From: Microcoleus vaginatus PCC 9802
Lineage (GTDB): Bacteria; Cyanobacteriota; Cyanobacteriia; Cyanobacteriales; Microcoleaceae
Length of the DNA: 64,000 nt
NCBI GenBank assembly: GCA_022701275.1
Contig: CP031740.1
Span: forward strand, 3,793,001-3,857,000
Reading direction: 5' to 3'
The translations under genes and the position numbers were made by a program. Positions 35,629 through 45,143 of this stretch are shown piece after piece. The notes beneath the pieces are model-generated. The model was not told where the DNA came from and ran no database searches. It saw only the letters and a program-made list of their open reading frames with translations. Positions within the stretch are counted from its first letter, which is position 1; the number at the start of each line of letters is the position of its first letter.

Positions 35629-38340
35629 ATGAGCACCTCTGAGTCGCGGATAATCCCGACGGATCTGGGTAATGAGATGTCCCGATCGTACTTGGAATAC
35701 GCCATGAGCGTAATTGTCGGTCGGGCGCTACCAGATGCCAGGGACGGTCTCAAGCCCGTTCACCGACGCATTCTCTACGCCATGAACGAATTGGGCTTGA
35801 CTCCCGATAGACCTTTCCGCAAATGCGCCCGCGTCGTGGGGGAGGTGCTGGGCAAGTATCACCCGCACGGAGATACAGCGGTTTACGACGCCCTGGTGCG
35901 GATGGCTCAGGATTTCTCCATGCGGGAACGCCTGATCAACGGTCACGGCAACTTCGGCTCCGTTGACAACGACCCGCCGGCTGCCATGCGGTACACCGAA
36001 TGTCGCCTCACAGCTTTGACTAGCGACTCCATGCTGCGCGACATCGACTCGGAAACAGTTGATTTCGGGGACAACTTCGACGGTTCCCAGCAAGAACCCC
36101 TCGTACTCCCGGCACGCATTCCCCAAATTTTGCTCAACGGTTCCTCCGGGATTGCTGTGGGGATGGCAACCAACATTCCGCCACACAATTTAGGCGAAAT
36201 AATTGACGGTTTAGTAGCACTAATTCACAATCCAGCAATTACCGACCTGGAATTGATGCAGTACATCCCCGGCCCGGACTTTCCCACCGGAGGGCAAATT
36301 CTGGGTAGAGGCGGCATTCGCGATGCTTACACCACGGGTCGCGGTTCGATTACAATGCGCGGAGTCGCCGGCATTGAAACCATCGAACATCCCGGCCGCC
36401 CCGACAAAGAAGCAATTATTATCACCGAATTGCCTTACCAAACAAACAAGGCAGCACTAATTGAGAAAATTGCCGAACTTGTCAACGACAAAAGATTAGA
36501 TGGAATTTCCGACATTCGCGACGAAAGCGATAGAGACGGAATGCGGATCGTGATCGAACTCAAGCGCGACGCCTATCCCCGCGTCGTCCTCAACAACCTC
36601 TATAAACAAACACCCCTCCAAGCCAACTTTGGAGCCAATATGTTAGCGCTAGTAAATGGGGAACCCCAACTACTTACGCTCTCCCAATTCCTCAATGTCT
36701 TCCTAGATTTCCGCATTGAGACAATTACTCGCCGGACTCAATATGAGCTCCGCAAAGCAGAAGAACGCGACCACCTTCTGCAAGGCTTATTAATTGCCCT
36801 AGACAACTTAGATGCAATTATTCACCTAATTCGCGCCGCTGCCGACTCCGCCGCAGCGAAACAAGAATTGATGGATAATTACGGTCTTTCTGAACAGCAA
36901 TCCGACGCAATTCTGCAAATGCAGCTCCGGCGTTTGACAGCATTAGAAGCACAAAAGATTCAGCAAGAACACGAAGAACTGCGCTCTAAAATCGCCGATT
37001 TGGAAGATATCTTAGCGCGCCGGGAACGCATCTTAGAAATCGCCGAATTTGAAGCAGTTGAAATCCAAACCAAAATCGCCACTCCTAGGCGCAGCGTTAT
37101 CGAACACGCCGAAGGAGAAATCGATGAAAGAGATTTAATTGCCAACGAACAAGCAATTATTCTGATCACCGAGCAAGGCTACATCAAACGGATGCCTGTT
37201 AGCACTTTCGAGGCCCAAAGTCGCGCTACTCGCGGCAAAGCAGGCGCGAAAATGAAAGAAGACGACGGAGTAGAACATTTCCTTTCTTGCTGCGATCACG
37301 ATAGCGTTTTGTTCTTCAGCGACAGGGGCGTAGTTTACTCTGTCAAAGCTTATCAAATTCCCATCTGTTCCCGGACGGCCCGCGGCACTCCCGTGGTGCA
37401 ACTGCTGCCGATTCCTATAGAAGAAAAAATTACTTCTATGGTGTCAGTCACAGAATTCACCAGCGAAGAATACTTGGTAATGCTGACTCGCGGCGGCTAC
37501 ATCAAGAAAACCGCACTTTCGGCTTTTGGCAACATCCGTACTAATGGATTAATCGCGATTTCTCTAGAAGAAGGCGACCAACTGCGCTGGGTACGGAGAG
37601 CAAAAGTGGGTGACAGCATCATCATCGGTACGCGCCAAGGGATGGCAATTCATTTCCGCACCAATCACGAACAGTTGCGCCCAGTCGGCCGCGCGACGCG
37701 GGGTGTAAAATCAATGAAATTGCGATCGGGCGATGAGTTGATTAGCATGGACATTTTGCCCAGTTCAATAGTTGCCGAAATTGCTGAATTGGAAACTGAA
37801 GAGTCGGAATTTGAGGGAGCTAATATTGCTCAATTAGAAACGGGCGACTCGGAATTTGAAGGAACCGAAATTGCTGAATTGGAAACGGAAGAGTCGGAAG
37901 TGGAAGATGAAGAATTAGAATTGCAAGCCGAGGAAATTGAAGGCGAAGAGGCTGAAGAAATTTCGACAGTTAGCAGTGAAGTTCCTTCCGTGTTGGTAAT
38001 CACCACCAACGGCTACGGCAAGCGGGTTCCAGTTTCTCAATTCCGCCTACAAAGACGGGCGGGCAAGGGATTGACGGCTACTAAATTTAAGTCGAAAAAG
38101 GGTAAGGATCAGGTAGCTGCGCTGCGAATTGTCAATGAAGATGACGAGTTGATGATCATTACCAACCGAGGTATTATTATCCGTCAGGCTGTGAGCGCAA
38201 TTTCTACTCAATCGCGCACTGCAACGGGCGTGCGGGTGCAGCGGTTGGACGAGGATGATTCGATCGTAGCTGTGGCTTTAGTGCCGCCTGCTGGTGAAGA
38301 ATCGGCCGAAGAATCGGAATCTGAGGAAGTGGCAGAATAG
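35629..38340 (+). CDS. gyrA: DNA gyrase subunit A
   Basis: 903 residues. The N-terminal breakage-reunion domain has the catalytic Tyr at 122 ([10 protein letters not shown]) and the quinolone region with T83 in place of the Ser of E. coli. The C-terminal beta-pinwheel starts about residue 515. An acidic insert of about 70 residues (about 715-784) carries three imperfect 20-residue repeats of the type [13 protein letters not shown]. The first blade has QSRATRG (530-536) where E. coli GyrA has its QRRGGKG box, while QRRAGKG appears in a late blade (808-814). The tail is acidic. ParC is the alternative; length and general similarity favour GyrA. Confidence 0.88.
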   Translation: MSTSESRIIPTDLGNEMSRSYLEYAMSVIVGRALPDARDGLKPVHRRILYAMNELGLTPDRPFRKCARVVGEVLGKYHPHGDTAVYDALVRMAQDFSMRERLINGHGNFGSVDNDPPAAMRYTECRLTALTSDSMLRDIDSETVDFGDNFDGSQQEPLVLPARIPQILLNGSSGIAVGMATNIPPHNLGEIIDGLVALIHNPAITDLELMQYIPGPDFPTGGQILGRGGIRDAYTTGRGSITMRGVAGIETIEHPGRPDKEAIIITELPYQTNKAALIEKIAELVNDKRLDGISDIRDESDRDGMRIVIELKRDAYPRVVLNNLYKQTPLQANFGANMLALVNGEPQLLTLSQFLNVFLDFRIETITRRTQYELRKAEERDHLLQGLLIALDNLDAIIHLIRAAADSAAAKQELMDNYGLSEQQSDAILQMQLRRLTALEAQKIQQEHEELRSKIADLEDILARRERILEIAEFEAVEIQTKIATPRRSVIEHAEGEIDERDLIANEQAIILITEQGYIKRMPVSTFEAQSRATRGKAGAKMKEDDGVEHFLSCCDHDSVLFFSDRGVVYSVKAYQIPICSRTARGTPVVQLLPIPIEEKITSMVSVTEFTSEEYLVMLTRGGYIKKTALSAFGNIRTNGLIAISLEEGDQLRWVRRAKVGDSIIIGTRQGMAIHFRTNHEQLRPVGRATRGVKSMKLRSGDELISMDILPSSIVAEIAELETEESEFEGANIAQLETGDSEFEGTEIAELETEESEVEDEELELQAEEIEGEEAEEISTVSSEVPSVLVITTNGYGKRVPVSQFRLQRRAGKGLTATKFKSKKGKDQVAALRIVNEDDELMIITNRGIIIRQAVSAISTQSRTATGVRVQRLDEDDSIVAVALVPPAGEESAEESESEEVAE

Positions 38341-38410
38341 TCATAGGTTAATAGTTTGTAAGGTGCGCGCTGCGTACCTTACTGCTGAATGGTAAAAATG
38401 CGATCGTCTA

Positions 38411-38435
38411 TTCCCGGTTTCTGCCTCCAAGACTG
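38411..38435. repeat. CCGGGTTT-family fragment downstream of gyrA
   Basis: TTCCCGGTTTCTGCCTCCAA is the right arm and flank seen at 13495-13520. A further repeat, AAGGTGCGCGCTGCGTACCTT, lies at about 38358-38380. Confidence 0.5.
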
Positions 38436-38473
38436 GTCAACCTTTAATACTAATTATGAAATAATACCTCTAG

Positions 38474-38494
38474 GGACACGGCATTGCCGTGTCC
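38474..38494. repeat. GGACACGGCA-TGCCGTGTCC palindrome, copy 5
   Basis: Perfect palindrome between gyrA and the exonuclease gene. Same core as the copies at 23939 and 26950. Confidence 0.7.
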
Positions 38495-38574
38495 TTAATG
38501 CGATCGTTGACAATCGATCCGATAATTGCTATAGGATAATATAAGCCTAAATTTAATAGCAAAAGTCTGTAAAA

Positions 38575-39870
38575 ATGCCTTATTTAACAGCAGAAAACGA
38601 CATCAAAGCACTCATCACTAAATTTTCCCAAGCTAAAATCCTGTGGGTTGACACAGAAATAGCAGACTATAAATCTAACCCCAGATTATCTCTAATTCAG
38701 GTGTTAGCTGACTCCACAGATTCGACCGGAGATGGAACTTTTCTACTAGATGTCTTGGATAAACCTGAATTGGCAAAAGATTTCGTCAACCAAATCATGG
38801 TCAATCCAGATATTGAAAAAGTATTCCACAACGCCAGCTATGACATCAGATTTCTCGGCAATGATGACGTTCAAAATGTCACTTGCACATTAAAAATGGC
38901 GAGACAGATTCCTTATTACATCCTGCCATTACCCAACCGACAGCTCAAAACTTTAATAGAAACACTTTGCGGCATTGCTTATGTAGATAAAACAGAACAA
39001 AGCGGCGATTGGGCAAAGCGTCCGCTGACCCAGAAGCAGCTAGAATATGCCAAGATGGATGCGGTCTATTTAGCTGGAGTGCATCGCCGCCTGCTAGAAA
39101 TCCTTGCCCAATGTTACTCCGAACCCGCAACGGAAAACTTGACAGCATTGGGCCAAAAATATCAGGAAATAGAATCTAGTTGGAAGCCGCTAGACTCAGA
39201 AATTGCTGAAGTCAAAGAACGATTTAAAGCGGGCATGATGGCACAAAAGCTCAAAGATAGTTCTTATTTTGAGCTTTCCAGTTCGATAACGATGAAAGTT
39301 GATTTTATCACGCTGGCCAGACTGACGCAAACTGAGGGAATTGAGTTGAATTTTCCGGTGACACTGACGAAAGAAATTCAAAAACAGTTAGGCCAACTCC
39401 TCACTGATCCATCTTTGGAAGTTGAGGAAATTGCTAGCTTGCGCTTGAATTCCAACCTACAGCAGCGGCGGAAATCTACTAAGAAAATTGTGCCGGAACC
39501 GGAGAGTGAGGATTTAACAGCATTGGGGGAAAGGTACAAAGAAATTTTGCCTGAATGGAAGTTGCTGGATTCAGAAGTTGAGTATCTGAAAGAGCGAATT
39601 AAAAAAGCAATGTTGGTGCAAAATCAGGAAAATACTCCCCATTTTAAGTTATCCAGTTCCTCGATTTTGAAGGTAGATTTTGCTAAATTGGCTAAACTTG
39701 CGCTATCTGTTGGAGTGGAGTTAGATTTTATGGTGACGCTGACTCAATATATCCAAAAGCGGTTAGGGGAAGCGATTAACAAAATTGATGTGCAAATTGA
39801 GTATATTACGAGTTGGCGGATGAGGGCTAAGACGGTGGAAGATGAAGATGATGATGAAATCCCTTTTTAA
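38575..39870 (+). CDS. RNase D-like DEDDy exonuclease with duplicated C-terminal domain and SSB-like tail
   Basis: 431 residues. Residues 1-180 form a DEDDy 3'-5' exonuclease: D26 and E28 (WVDTEIA), D90 (HNASYDIRFL), and Y158 with D162 (YAKMDAVYL). HRDC domains, usual in RNase D, are not recognised. Instead two copies of a domain of about 105 residues follow (189-295 and 314-417), both starting LTALG-(Q/E)-(K/R)Y-(Q/K)EI and sharing LDSE, KERxK, LSSS and KVDF. The protein ends EDEDDDEIPF, which closely resembles the DDDIPF tip of single-stranded DNA binding protein. The nuclease call is secure; the role of the repeats and tail is inference. Confidence 0.85.
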   Translation: MPYLTAENDIKALITKFSQAKILWVDTEIADYKSNPRLSLIQVLADSTDSTGDGTFLLDVLDKPELAKDFVNQIMVNPDIEKVFHNASYDIRFLGNDDVQNVTCTLKMARQIPYYILPLPNRQLKTLIETLCGIAYVDKTEQSGDWAKRPLTQKQLEYAKMDAVYLAGVHRRLLEILAQCYSEPATENLTALGQKYQEIESSWKPLDSEIAEVKERFKAGMMAQKLKDSSYFELSSSITMKVDFITLARLTQTEGIELNFPVTLTKEIQKQLGQLLTDPSLEVEEIASLRLNSNLQQRRKSTKKIVPEPESEDLTALGERYKEILPEWKLLDSEVEYLKERIKKAMLVQNQENTPHFKLSSSSILKVDFAKLAKLALSVGVELDFMVTLTQYIQKRLGEAINKIDVQIEYITSWRMRAKTVEDEDDDEIPF

Positions 39871-40318
39871 CTACTAAAATATCACGTTTCCTCTCATTTT
39901 TCTGTGGGACCCGGGGTCTGCGAGGGTGAGAAAGAGGTCTATAAACAATGCCGAATAAGGGGGTTGCAGCCTGTATACGCTGTTGATAAAAGTGATGTTT
40001 ATTACGAGTTGAATTGATTAACTATTGTACAGATTCAGAATATTTATCCACATAATTCACCCACTGCTCTCCATCTTGCGCCAACGCCAAAGATACTCAG
40101 TCTGCGGTATTTTTTGCTTTGTTTTTTAGGCGGAACTTCCCCGCTTTGGGGCAAGGCTGTTTCATTCTCAGAAAAACCAGGATTTTGCAGGGGCGGTGCT
40201 AAGAGTGCCCGCCCAGGCCCAGACACGATAAATTGGGCATTTCAGCGATCGGGGCAACCACGGGGGGTTGGCCCCTACAAGAGAATGAAACAGCCCTGCC
40301 TTCTAGGGGCGGCCTCAG
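39871..40318. other. Intergenic region with an inverted-repeat element
   Basis: 448 bases without a supported gene; it contains the element listed at 40155-40295 and AT-rich sequence before it. The change to GC-rich sequence comes just after, at the alcohol dehydrogenase stop. Confidence 0.5.
40155..40295. repeat. MITE-like element with GGCTGTTTCATTCTC termini
   Basis: Perfect 15-base inverted termini: GGCTGTTTCATTCTC at 40155-40169 and its complement at 40281-40295. Inside are two smaller palindromes, around GGGGCGGTGCTAAGAGTGCCC and GGGGCAACCACGGGGGGTTG with GCCCC. No coding sequence. Confidence 0.65.
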
Positions 40319-41380
40319 TTATTCAGATTTAAGCGATGCCATATCAATTACAAAGCGATATTTCACATCGGACTTGAGCAGTCTTTCGTAAGCTTCGTTG
40401 ACTTTTTGGATGGGGATGACTTCGACATCGGAAGTGATGTTATGTTCGCCGCAAAAGTCGAGCATTTCCTGGGTTTCCGCGATGCCGCCGATATTAGAGC
40501 CGGAGAGACTGCGGCGGCCCATGATCAGGCTGAATGCCGCGACCTCCAGGGGCTTCTCAGGTGCGCCGACAAGGGTGATGTTGCCGTCGAGGCGAAGCAG
40601 GTTGAGATAGGCGTTGATGTCGTGATTGGCTGAGACGGTATCGAGAATGAAATCGAAGCTGCCAGCGTTCTGCTGCATCTCGTCGGCATTGCGGGAGACG
40701 ACCACTTCGTCAGCACCGAGGCGGAGCGCGCCTTCCTTTTTGTCGGGCGAGGTGGTGAAGACGACGACGTGGGCACCGAACGCACGGGCGAACTTCACGC
40801 CCATGTGACCCAGCCCGCCAAGACCGACTACGCCGACCTTCTTGCCCTTAGTGACGCCCCAGTGGCGCAGGGGCGAGTAGGTGGTGATCCCGGCGCAGAG
40901 GAGCGGCGCAACCCCGGCGAGATCGAGGTTATCTGGAACGCGCAGAACGAAGCGTTCATCGACGACGACGCTATCAGAGTAACCACCATAGGTGACTGGA
41001 GCAGTCTTGTGCTTGTCTGGGGAGTTGTAGGTGAAGATCACATTTTGGCAAAACTGCTCAAAGCCAGCTTTGCAATGGGGACAGGTACCATCCGAATCGA
41101 CCATACAGCCGATCCCCGCGAGGTCGCCAGGCTTGTACTTCGTCACTGCCGAGCCAACCTGAGTGACACGACCGACGATCTCATGGCCGGGGACAATTGG
41201 ATAGGTAGTAGACATGAAGTCGCTCCACTCGTTACGCACCGAATGGACGTCAGAGTGACAGATGCCGCAGAAGAGGATCTCAATCTGCACATCATGTTCG
41301 GTTGGATCGCGCCGTGCGATCGTGTCGGAGGCTAGCGGTGATGTTGCACTGACTGCGGAGTAAGCTTTGGCGTTGTACAT
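40319..41380 (-). CDS. Zinc-dependent NAD(P) alcohol dehydrogenase (YahK/CAD type)
   Basis: 353 residues. Catalytic zinc ligands C41 (GICHSDVH) and H66 with E67 (PGHEIVG), structural zinc Cys at 92, 100, 103 and 111, and the nucleotide fold [13 protein letters not shown] are all present, as in cinnamyl-alcohol-type aldehyde reductases such as YahK. It should reduce aldehydes with NADPH. The gene is visibly more GC-rich than its surroundings and lacks HIP1 abundance. It follows a cupin gene by 12 bases, and an AraC fragment lies beyond. The module looks like a transfer from a proteobacterium (inference). Confidence 0.88.
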   Translation of the reverse strand: MYNAKAYSAVSATSPLASDTIARRDPTEHDVQIEILFCGICHSDVHSVRNEWSDFMSTTYPIVPGHEIVGRVTQVGSAVTKYKPGDLAGIGCMVDSDGTCPHCKAGFEQFCQNVIFTYNSPDKHKTAPVTYGGYSDSVVVDERFVLRVPDNLDLAGVAPLLCAGITTYSPLRHWGVTKGKKVGVVGLGGLGHMGVKFARAFGAHVVVFTTSPDKKEGALRLGADEVVVSRNADEMQQNAGSFDFILDTVSANHDINAYLNLLRLDGNITLVGAPEKPLEVAAFSLIMGRRSLSGSNIGGIAETQEMLDFCGEHNITSDVEVIPIQKVNEAYERLLKSDVKYRFVIDMASLKSE

Positions 41381-41392
41381 GAATTGATGCTC

Positions 41393-41798
41393 CTATTTGT
41401 TTACTTTTGGTGCCTGGTATTGTTCGTCGCTGACCTTTTCCATCCAGTCCACGGTCTTGCCGTCGAGCTGTTCCACAATGGCGATGTGCGTCATAGCCGT
41501 GGTTGCCGTGGCACCGTGCCAATGCTTCTGGCCCGGCGCAGATCGCGTCCCCTGGCCTAATTTGCTCGATCGAGCCGCCAGAGCGCTGTCCAAGTCTGCA
41601 GCCAGCCGTCACGCTCAGGGCCTGTCCCAACGGGTGAGTGTGCCTGGGTGTCCGAGCACCCGGCTCGAACGTGACACTGGCGCCGATCGCACGCGCCGGA
41701 TCATTTGCTTGGAACAGAGGGTAAATACGTACAGTGCCGATAAAATACTCAGCCGAGCCTTTAGCGTTCGGCTGTGAGCCAATTCTGTTGATTTCCAT
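41393..41798 (-). pseudogene. Frameshifted cupin gene
   Basis: The first frame from ATG 41798 gives [20 protein letters not shown], then [20 protein letters not shown] and IRPGDAI, a cupin with its metal-binding His pair. At about 41537-41542 it jumps to another frame that reads [20 protein letters not shown] and [20 protein letters not shown], the normal second half, to a stop at 41393. One short deletion explains both halves. Small cupins of this type often accompany alcohol dehydrogenase genes in proteobacteria. GC-rich, like its neighbour. Confidence 0.8.
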
Positions 41799-42102
41799 CT
41801 CTTAATTCCTTCACTTGATACCCTGTTAGTGGCTTGCCCAATCATAGAAATTGAGCACTTACCGCCTGCTCTATCAATAGGGATGAATTTTTTAATAAGC
41901 AAGGTTCGCCTTGATGCCCTTTTGGTTGTTAGCAGGGGAATCTCTTGCCCAATCAAACCTGCGTTTTCTCTTAAATAAAAGTCCAGAATGCTTACAATTC
42001 GCCGGAATGACGTTTCATTGCTTTAGCTTCATTCTAAGAATCCTCAAGGGCAAGCCATAGGACGATCGTCTAAGATTGTTGTACAATCCTGCAAACTTAG
42101 AA
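41799..42102. other. Intergenic region between cupin and AraC remnants
   Basis: 304 bases with overlapping antisense frames only. It should be the ancestral control region of the divergent AraC-type regulator and cupin/dehydrogenase pair. AT content is nearer that of the host than in the flanking GC-rich genes. Confidence 0.4.
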
Positions 42103-42285
42103 ATGAACGCTGCCAAACCGAGTGAAAAGCCCGATATGGAGTTAATGAACGGCCAGCAGGCAAAGCGCGAGGCAGATAGAGCGCAAGCCCACAGAGACGA
42201 ACTGACTGAGCGGATTGCACCGGCGATTCGTCAGGACGGGACGATTGAGCCACTGAAAGGATTGCACTTCTACCGCTCCTCCTCT
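42103..42285 (+). pseudogene. AraC family regulator, N-terminal remnant
   Basis: From ATG 42103 the plus strand reads MNAAKPSEKPDMELMNGQQA, then RDELTERIAPAIRQDGTIEP and LKGLHFYRSSS. The second half matches the start of the AraC_N (AraC-type regulator) domain, such as RDELxERIxRAIxxDGxxEPLxGL. After about 61 codons the match ends, although the frame stays open to 42396 through unrelated host-like sequence. The cupin-binding part and the DNA-binding HTH are gone. It is divergent from the cupin/dehydrogenase pair, a usual place for a regulator. Confidence 0.7.
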
Positions 42286-42399
42286 TGGCAACCTAACACT
42301 TGTCCCATCTACCTATTTCCTAGTCGCCACCGCTGCGCCTTTGCGGTTTATTTCAATCACACATATTTAACCAAGGTGGGCAAAAGCCCACCCTAATTC

Positions 42400-44931
42400 C
42401 TACTTCCCTACCGTGAAATACTCATTCTTAGCATACACGCTAATAATGCAGTCTCCCACTTCAAAAAACATCCCCTCTTGCTCATCTTTAGAAAATTGCA
42501 AGTTGCCGTATTTAGAATTAATTTCCTCAGCAGTCGCCGCTTTTGCCTCCATTTCATCCGGGATAAGTCCGGTAGAACCGATATAGAAAACCAGCGGTGA
42601 AACTTTTTCCCTGTACACTTTTTCAGCATAAGCTTCCAGTCGCTCATTCGCATTAGCTAAAGCAGCTACAAACTCCTCTCGCTTGACATCTTCTCCCTGC
42701 CATTTCGCTTGCAAAAGGCGCAGCAAACTATCTGCACCCACTTTGGCTAAAGTAGCGCTAACAATTCCGTTATCCTCCAACCCCAAAAACTCATCGAAAA
42801 TCAGTTTCATCAAGTCGTCAACTTTGGTGATTTTTGTTCGGGATGACAGCGTTTTGTGTGCGAAGACAACAGGCTCATCTAAGGTGATGTCAAATGTCGG
42901 TTTTGCTAGCTTTTCGCCCGTCTTTTTGTGGTAAACTTCATAAAGGCGATCGAGAAATTTGTTGGCAGAGTGCAATTTGCCGAAGTTAAGGATGTTTTTG
43001 CTGCCGATGTCGATTTTGTAGCTGACTCGCGAATCTACTGAACCGTTGGCGATCGCACTTTTTAAATCCGTGTATTCCGTCGTCGTCGGAAAGTTGATGT
43101 AAAGGCTTTTTGACAGATAATGCTGTTTCAATTCTTCCAATTGTTCCGCAGTGTAAGCCTCGGATTCCTCCTTCAAATGAGCCGAGAGAATGCTGGAGAG
43201 AATTTTAATTTCTGCGAGTTCCTCAAACACTCCGTCAAGGCTGCCGTAACGCCCGTCAAAAGGCACGAGGGGCAAAGTCTCTAACTTTATATCGTACTCT
43301 GAACGGAAGTCGAATTCTTGCACAGGCGAACCGTCTTTTTCAAGGACACCGCATTTTTTGAGCAAATCAAACACTGGTTTGCTGCTGATTTTGGTTCGCA
43401 GTGACTTGATATTAACTTCGCCGTCGCTGACAATGGTATAATTGTTGAAAGTAGTGAGGTCTGTAACTAGAATTCCCGCCACTTCTGCGATTAAAGTTTC
43501 ATCCTCAACTTTTTCCAGCTTAGCTTTTCGGGTAATTAGCATATTGATGGTAGCGGTATTTTGATTGATGGCAAATGAACCCATTTGCACGTATTCGCCA
43601 CCATCTAAGAATTCAGTTTTCAGCCAAGGCTTGACAAGGTTGCCGTTTTCGTCTCGCTTTCCTTCAATTCGCTTCAAACCTTTTCGCTGATAATTTTCTT
43701 GCAAGTGTTTCAACTTGATGATGATGCTGTTGCTGTTTTCCTCCAATATCTTGATTAACTCCAGCAGGGAAATTTTCTCGCTGACTTTTACCCGATCGCC
43801 AATTTCATGATTTTTCAACACCTCAGGCGCAAAAACAGCCTGTTCCAAATCTTCCGTAAACTCGGCTATTTGGGCATTTGTCAAAGCTTTCGCGTGTTTT
43901 TCTGTCAAAGTAGCGTCGAAGGTGCTCGCCAGCGCATACTTAGCCGTATTTAAATTGCCGTCAGCCAGGTTAGCTTTCGCAAAAGCAAACACCGACTCAT
44001 CAGTTTGAGCAACGGGAACATCTAGTTTGTCATACTCATCTTTGGCGACTTTCTGATATTTGTAAAACAGTCCCCGATCGTCTGCTTTCAGCCCGCAGAT
44101 TTTCAGCGTACTCGATGAACCGTTGATTTTCTTGCCGCTTTTGGAAACAAAAACTTGATAATCATATTCCTTAATTAACGGTTCTTCCAGCGCAGGTGCA
44201 ACGGAACTGCCTAAAAGTTTTGTGCTGTCGTAAAGAGCATCATAAACCATTTTGACTTCGCCAGCGCGGATGCAATTCCCCGATAATGTGTTGGCGATTT
44301 TGGAGAGAAGTTTGAAGTCGGCAGAGGCATAGGAGATCGTGTTGGCAAACACATCCATCTCTTTGAGTTCTTCGCAAATTTCCCCTAGTTTTGCAGCTTC
44401 CGAATTGGGACTGGGGTCATTTGCATAGCCGTCTGTGTGCAAATTGATCGCTGTCATTTCTCCCGCTTTAACCAGAGATTTAGCGAGTTGCATCGACTGC
44501 GATATGCAGGTACAGCCAGCCGTGTGGATTTTTTGAATTTCTTTGATGTATTGAGAGTCAAACTTCAGCACTTCTTGAATGGGAATTCGCTGGAAATGAC
44601 AAATTACGTCCCCATTGCTAGCATAGGAAATCAGGCTGACAATTAGCTGGTAATTGTTGTATTCGTCTAAGGTCAAAAGCTTGATTAGGGTTTCTTTCAG
44701 CGGTTCTAAGTCATAATACATTGAGCCGGAACGGTCGATGATGATGATGCTGTGAGCGACGGATTTTTCTGGGATATCACCGGGCTTTCTTTCTAAATTA
44801 ATGCGATCGACTAGATAGAATGCCTTTGCGTTTCCGGCAAAATTGTAGAGGGTAAATTTGGTGCGAGTATTGGAGGCTGCTTGGCTGCTGGAACTTTTGA
44901 CTTGAGACGATTGTTTTGCTTGCCGTGCCAT
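42400..44931 (-). CDS. Large vWA domain protein
   Basis: 843 residues. A low-complexity Ser/Gln N-terminus is followed by a von Willebrand A domain (about 60-260) with the MIDAS motif D66-x-S68-x-S70 (IIIIDRSGSMYYD), a Thr-containing AGCTCISQSM loop and an NLHTDGYAND strand carrying the third ligand region. The remaining 580 residues hold helical, charged sequence with no domain I recognise. No membrane helix or signal peptide is present, so it is cytoplasmic. No MoxR ATPase, kinase or phosphatase gene, the common partners of vWA proteins, is adjacent; it is a single gene. Confidence 0.75.
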   Translation of the reverse strand: MARQAKQSSQVKSSSSQAASNTRTKFTLYNFAGNAKAFYLVDRINLERKPGDIPEKSVAHSIIIIDRSGSMYYDLEPLKETLIKLLTLDEYNNYQLIVSLISYASNGDVICHFQRIPIQEVLKFDSQYIKEIQKIHTAGCTCISQSMQLAKSLVKAGEMTAINLHTDGYANDPSPNSEAAKLGEICEELKEMDVFANTISYASADFKLLSKIANTLSGNCIRAGEVKMVYDALYDSTKLLGSSVAPALEEPLIKEYDYQVFVSKSGKKINGSSSTLKICGLKADDRGLFYKYQKVAKDEYDKLDVPVAQTDESVFAFAKANLADGNLNTAKYALASTFDATLTEKHAKALTNAQIAEFTEDLEQAVFAPEVLKNHEIGDRVKVSEKISLLELIKILEENSNSIIIKLKHLQENYQRKGLKRIEGKRDENGNLVKPWLKTEFLDGGEYVQMGSFAINQNTATINMLITRKAKLEKVEDETLIAEVAGILVTDLTTFNNYTIVSDGEVNIKSLRTKISSKPVFDLLKKCGVLEKDGSPVQEFDFRSEYDIKLETLPLVPFDGRYGSLDGVFEELAEIKILSSILSAHLKEESEAYTAEQLEELKQHYLSKSLYINFPTTTEYTDLKSAIANGSVDSRVSYKIDIGSKNILNFGKLHSANKFLDRLYEVYHKKTGEKLAKPTFDITLDEPVVFAHKTLSSRTKITKVDDLMKLIFDEFLGLEDNGIVSATLAKVGADSLLRLLQAKWQGEDVKREEFVAALANANERLEAYAEKVYREKVSPLVFYIGSTGLIPDEMEAKAATAEEINSKYGNLQFSKDEQEGMFFEVGDCIISVYAKNEYFTVGK

Positions 44932-45143
44932 AGTTTTGACCTATGTTGATTTATTCCTCAACTTCATCATTACACGCGCTTCTGTGGATGTCAAGGTCTG
45001 TGTGGAAAATTATCTGCGAGGCTGAATAATCATTAATATTTAGCCCTGCGGTGCCAGGGAAAACTGCGGCGGTAGGGTAAATGTGGGCTTTTTTGGCAAA
45101 AGTAGTGGATATGCGTAAGTATTTAGTAAATATTTAGTCAATC

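Noticed and set aside
40769..41335. 188-codon plus-strand frame opposite the alcohol dehydrogenase
   Set aside because: GC-rich DNA keeps the antisense frame open; the minus strand has the full dehydrogenase motifs.
41615..41956. 113-codon minus-strand frame across the cupin start
   Set aside because: It overlaps the cupin remnant in another frame and has no domain.
42400..44931. vWA protein as the core of a vWA-MoxR conflict system
   Set aside because: No MoxR ATPase, vMAP or effector gene is adjacent; the NB-ARC/vMAP-like gene is more than 10 kb away and broken.
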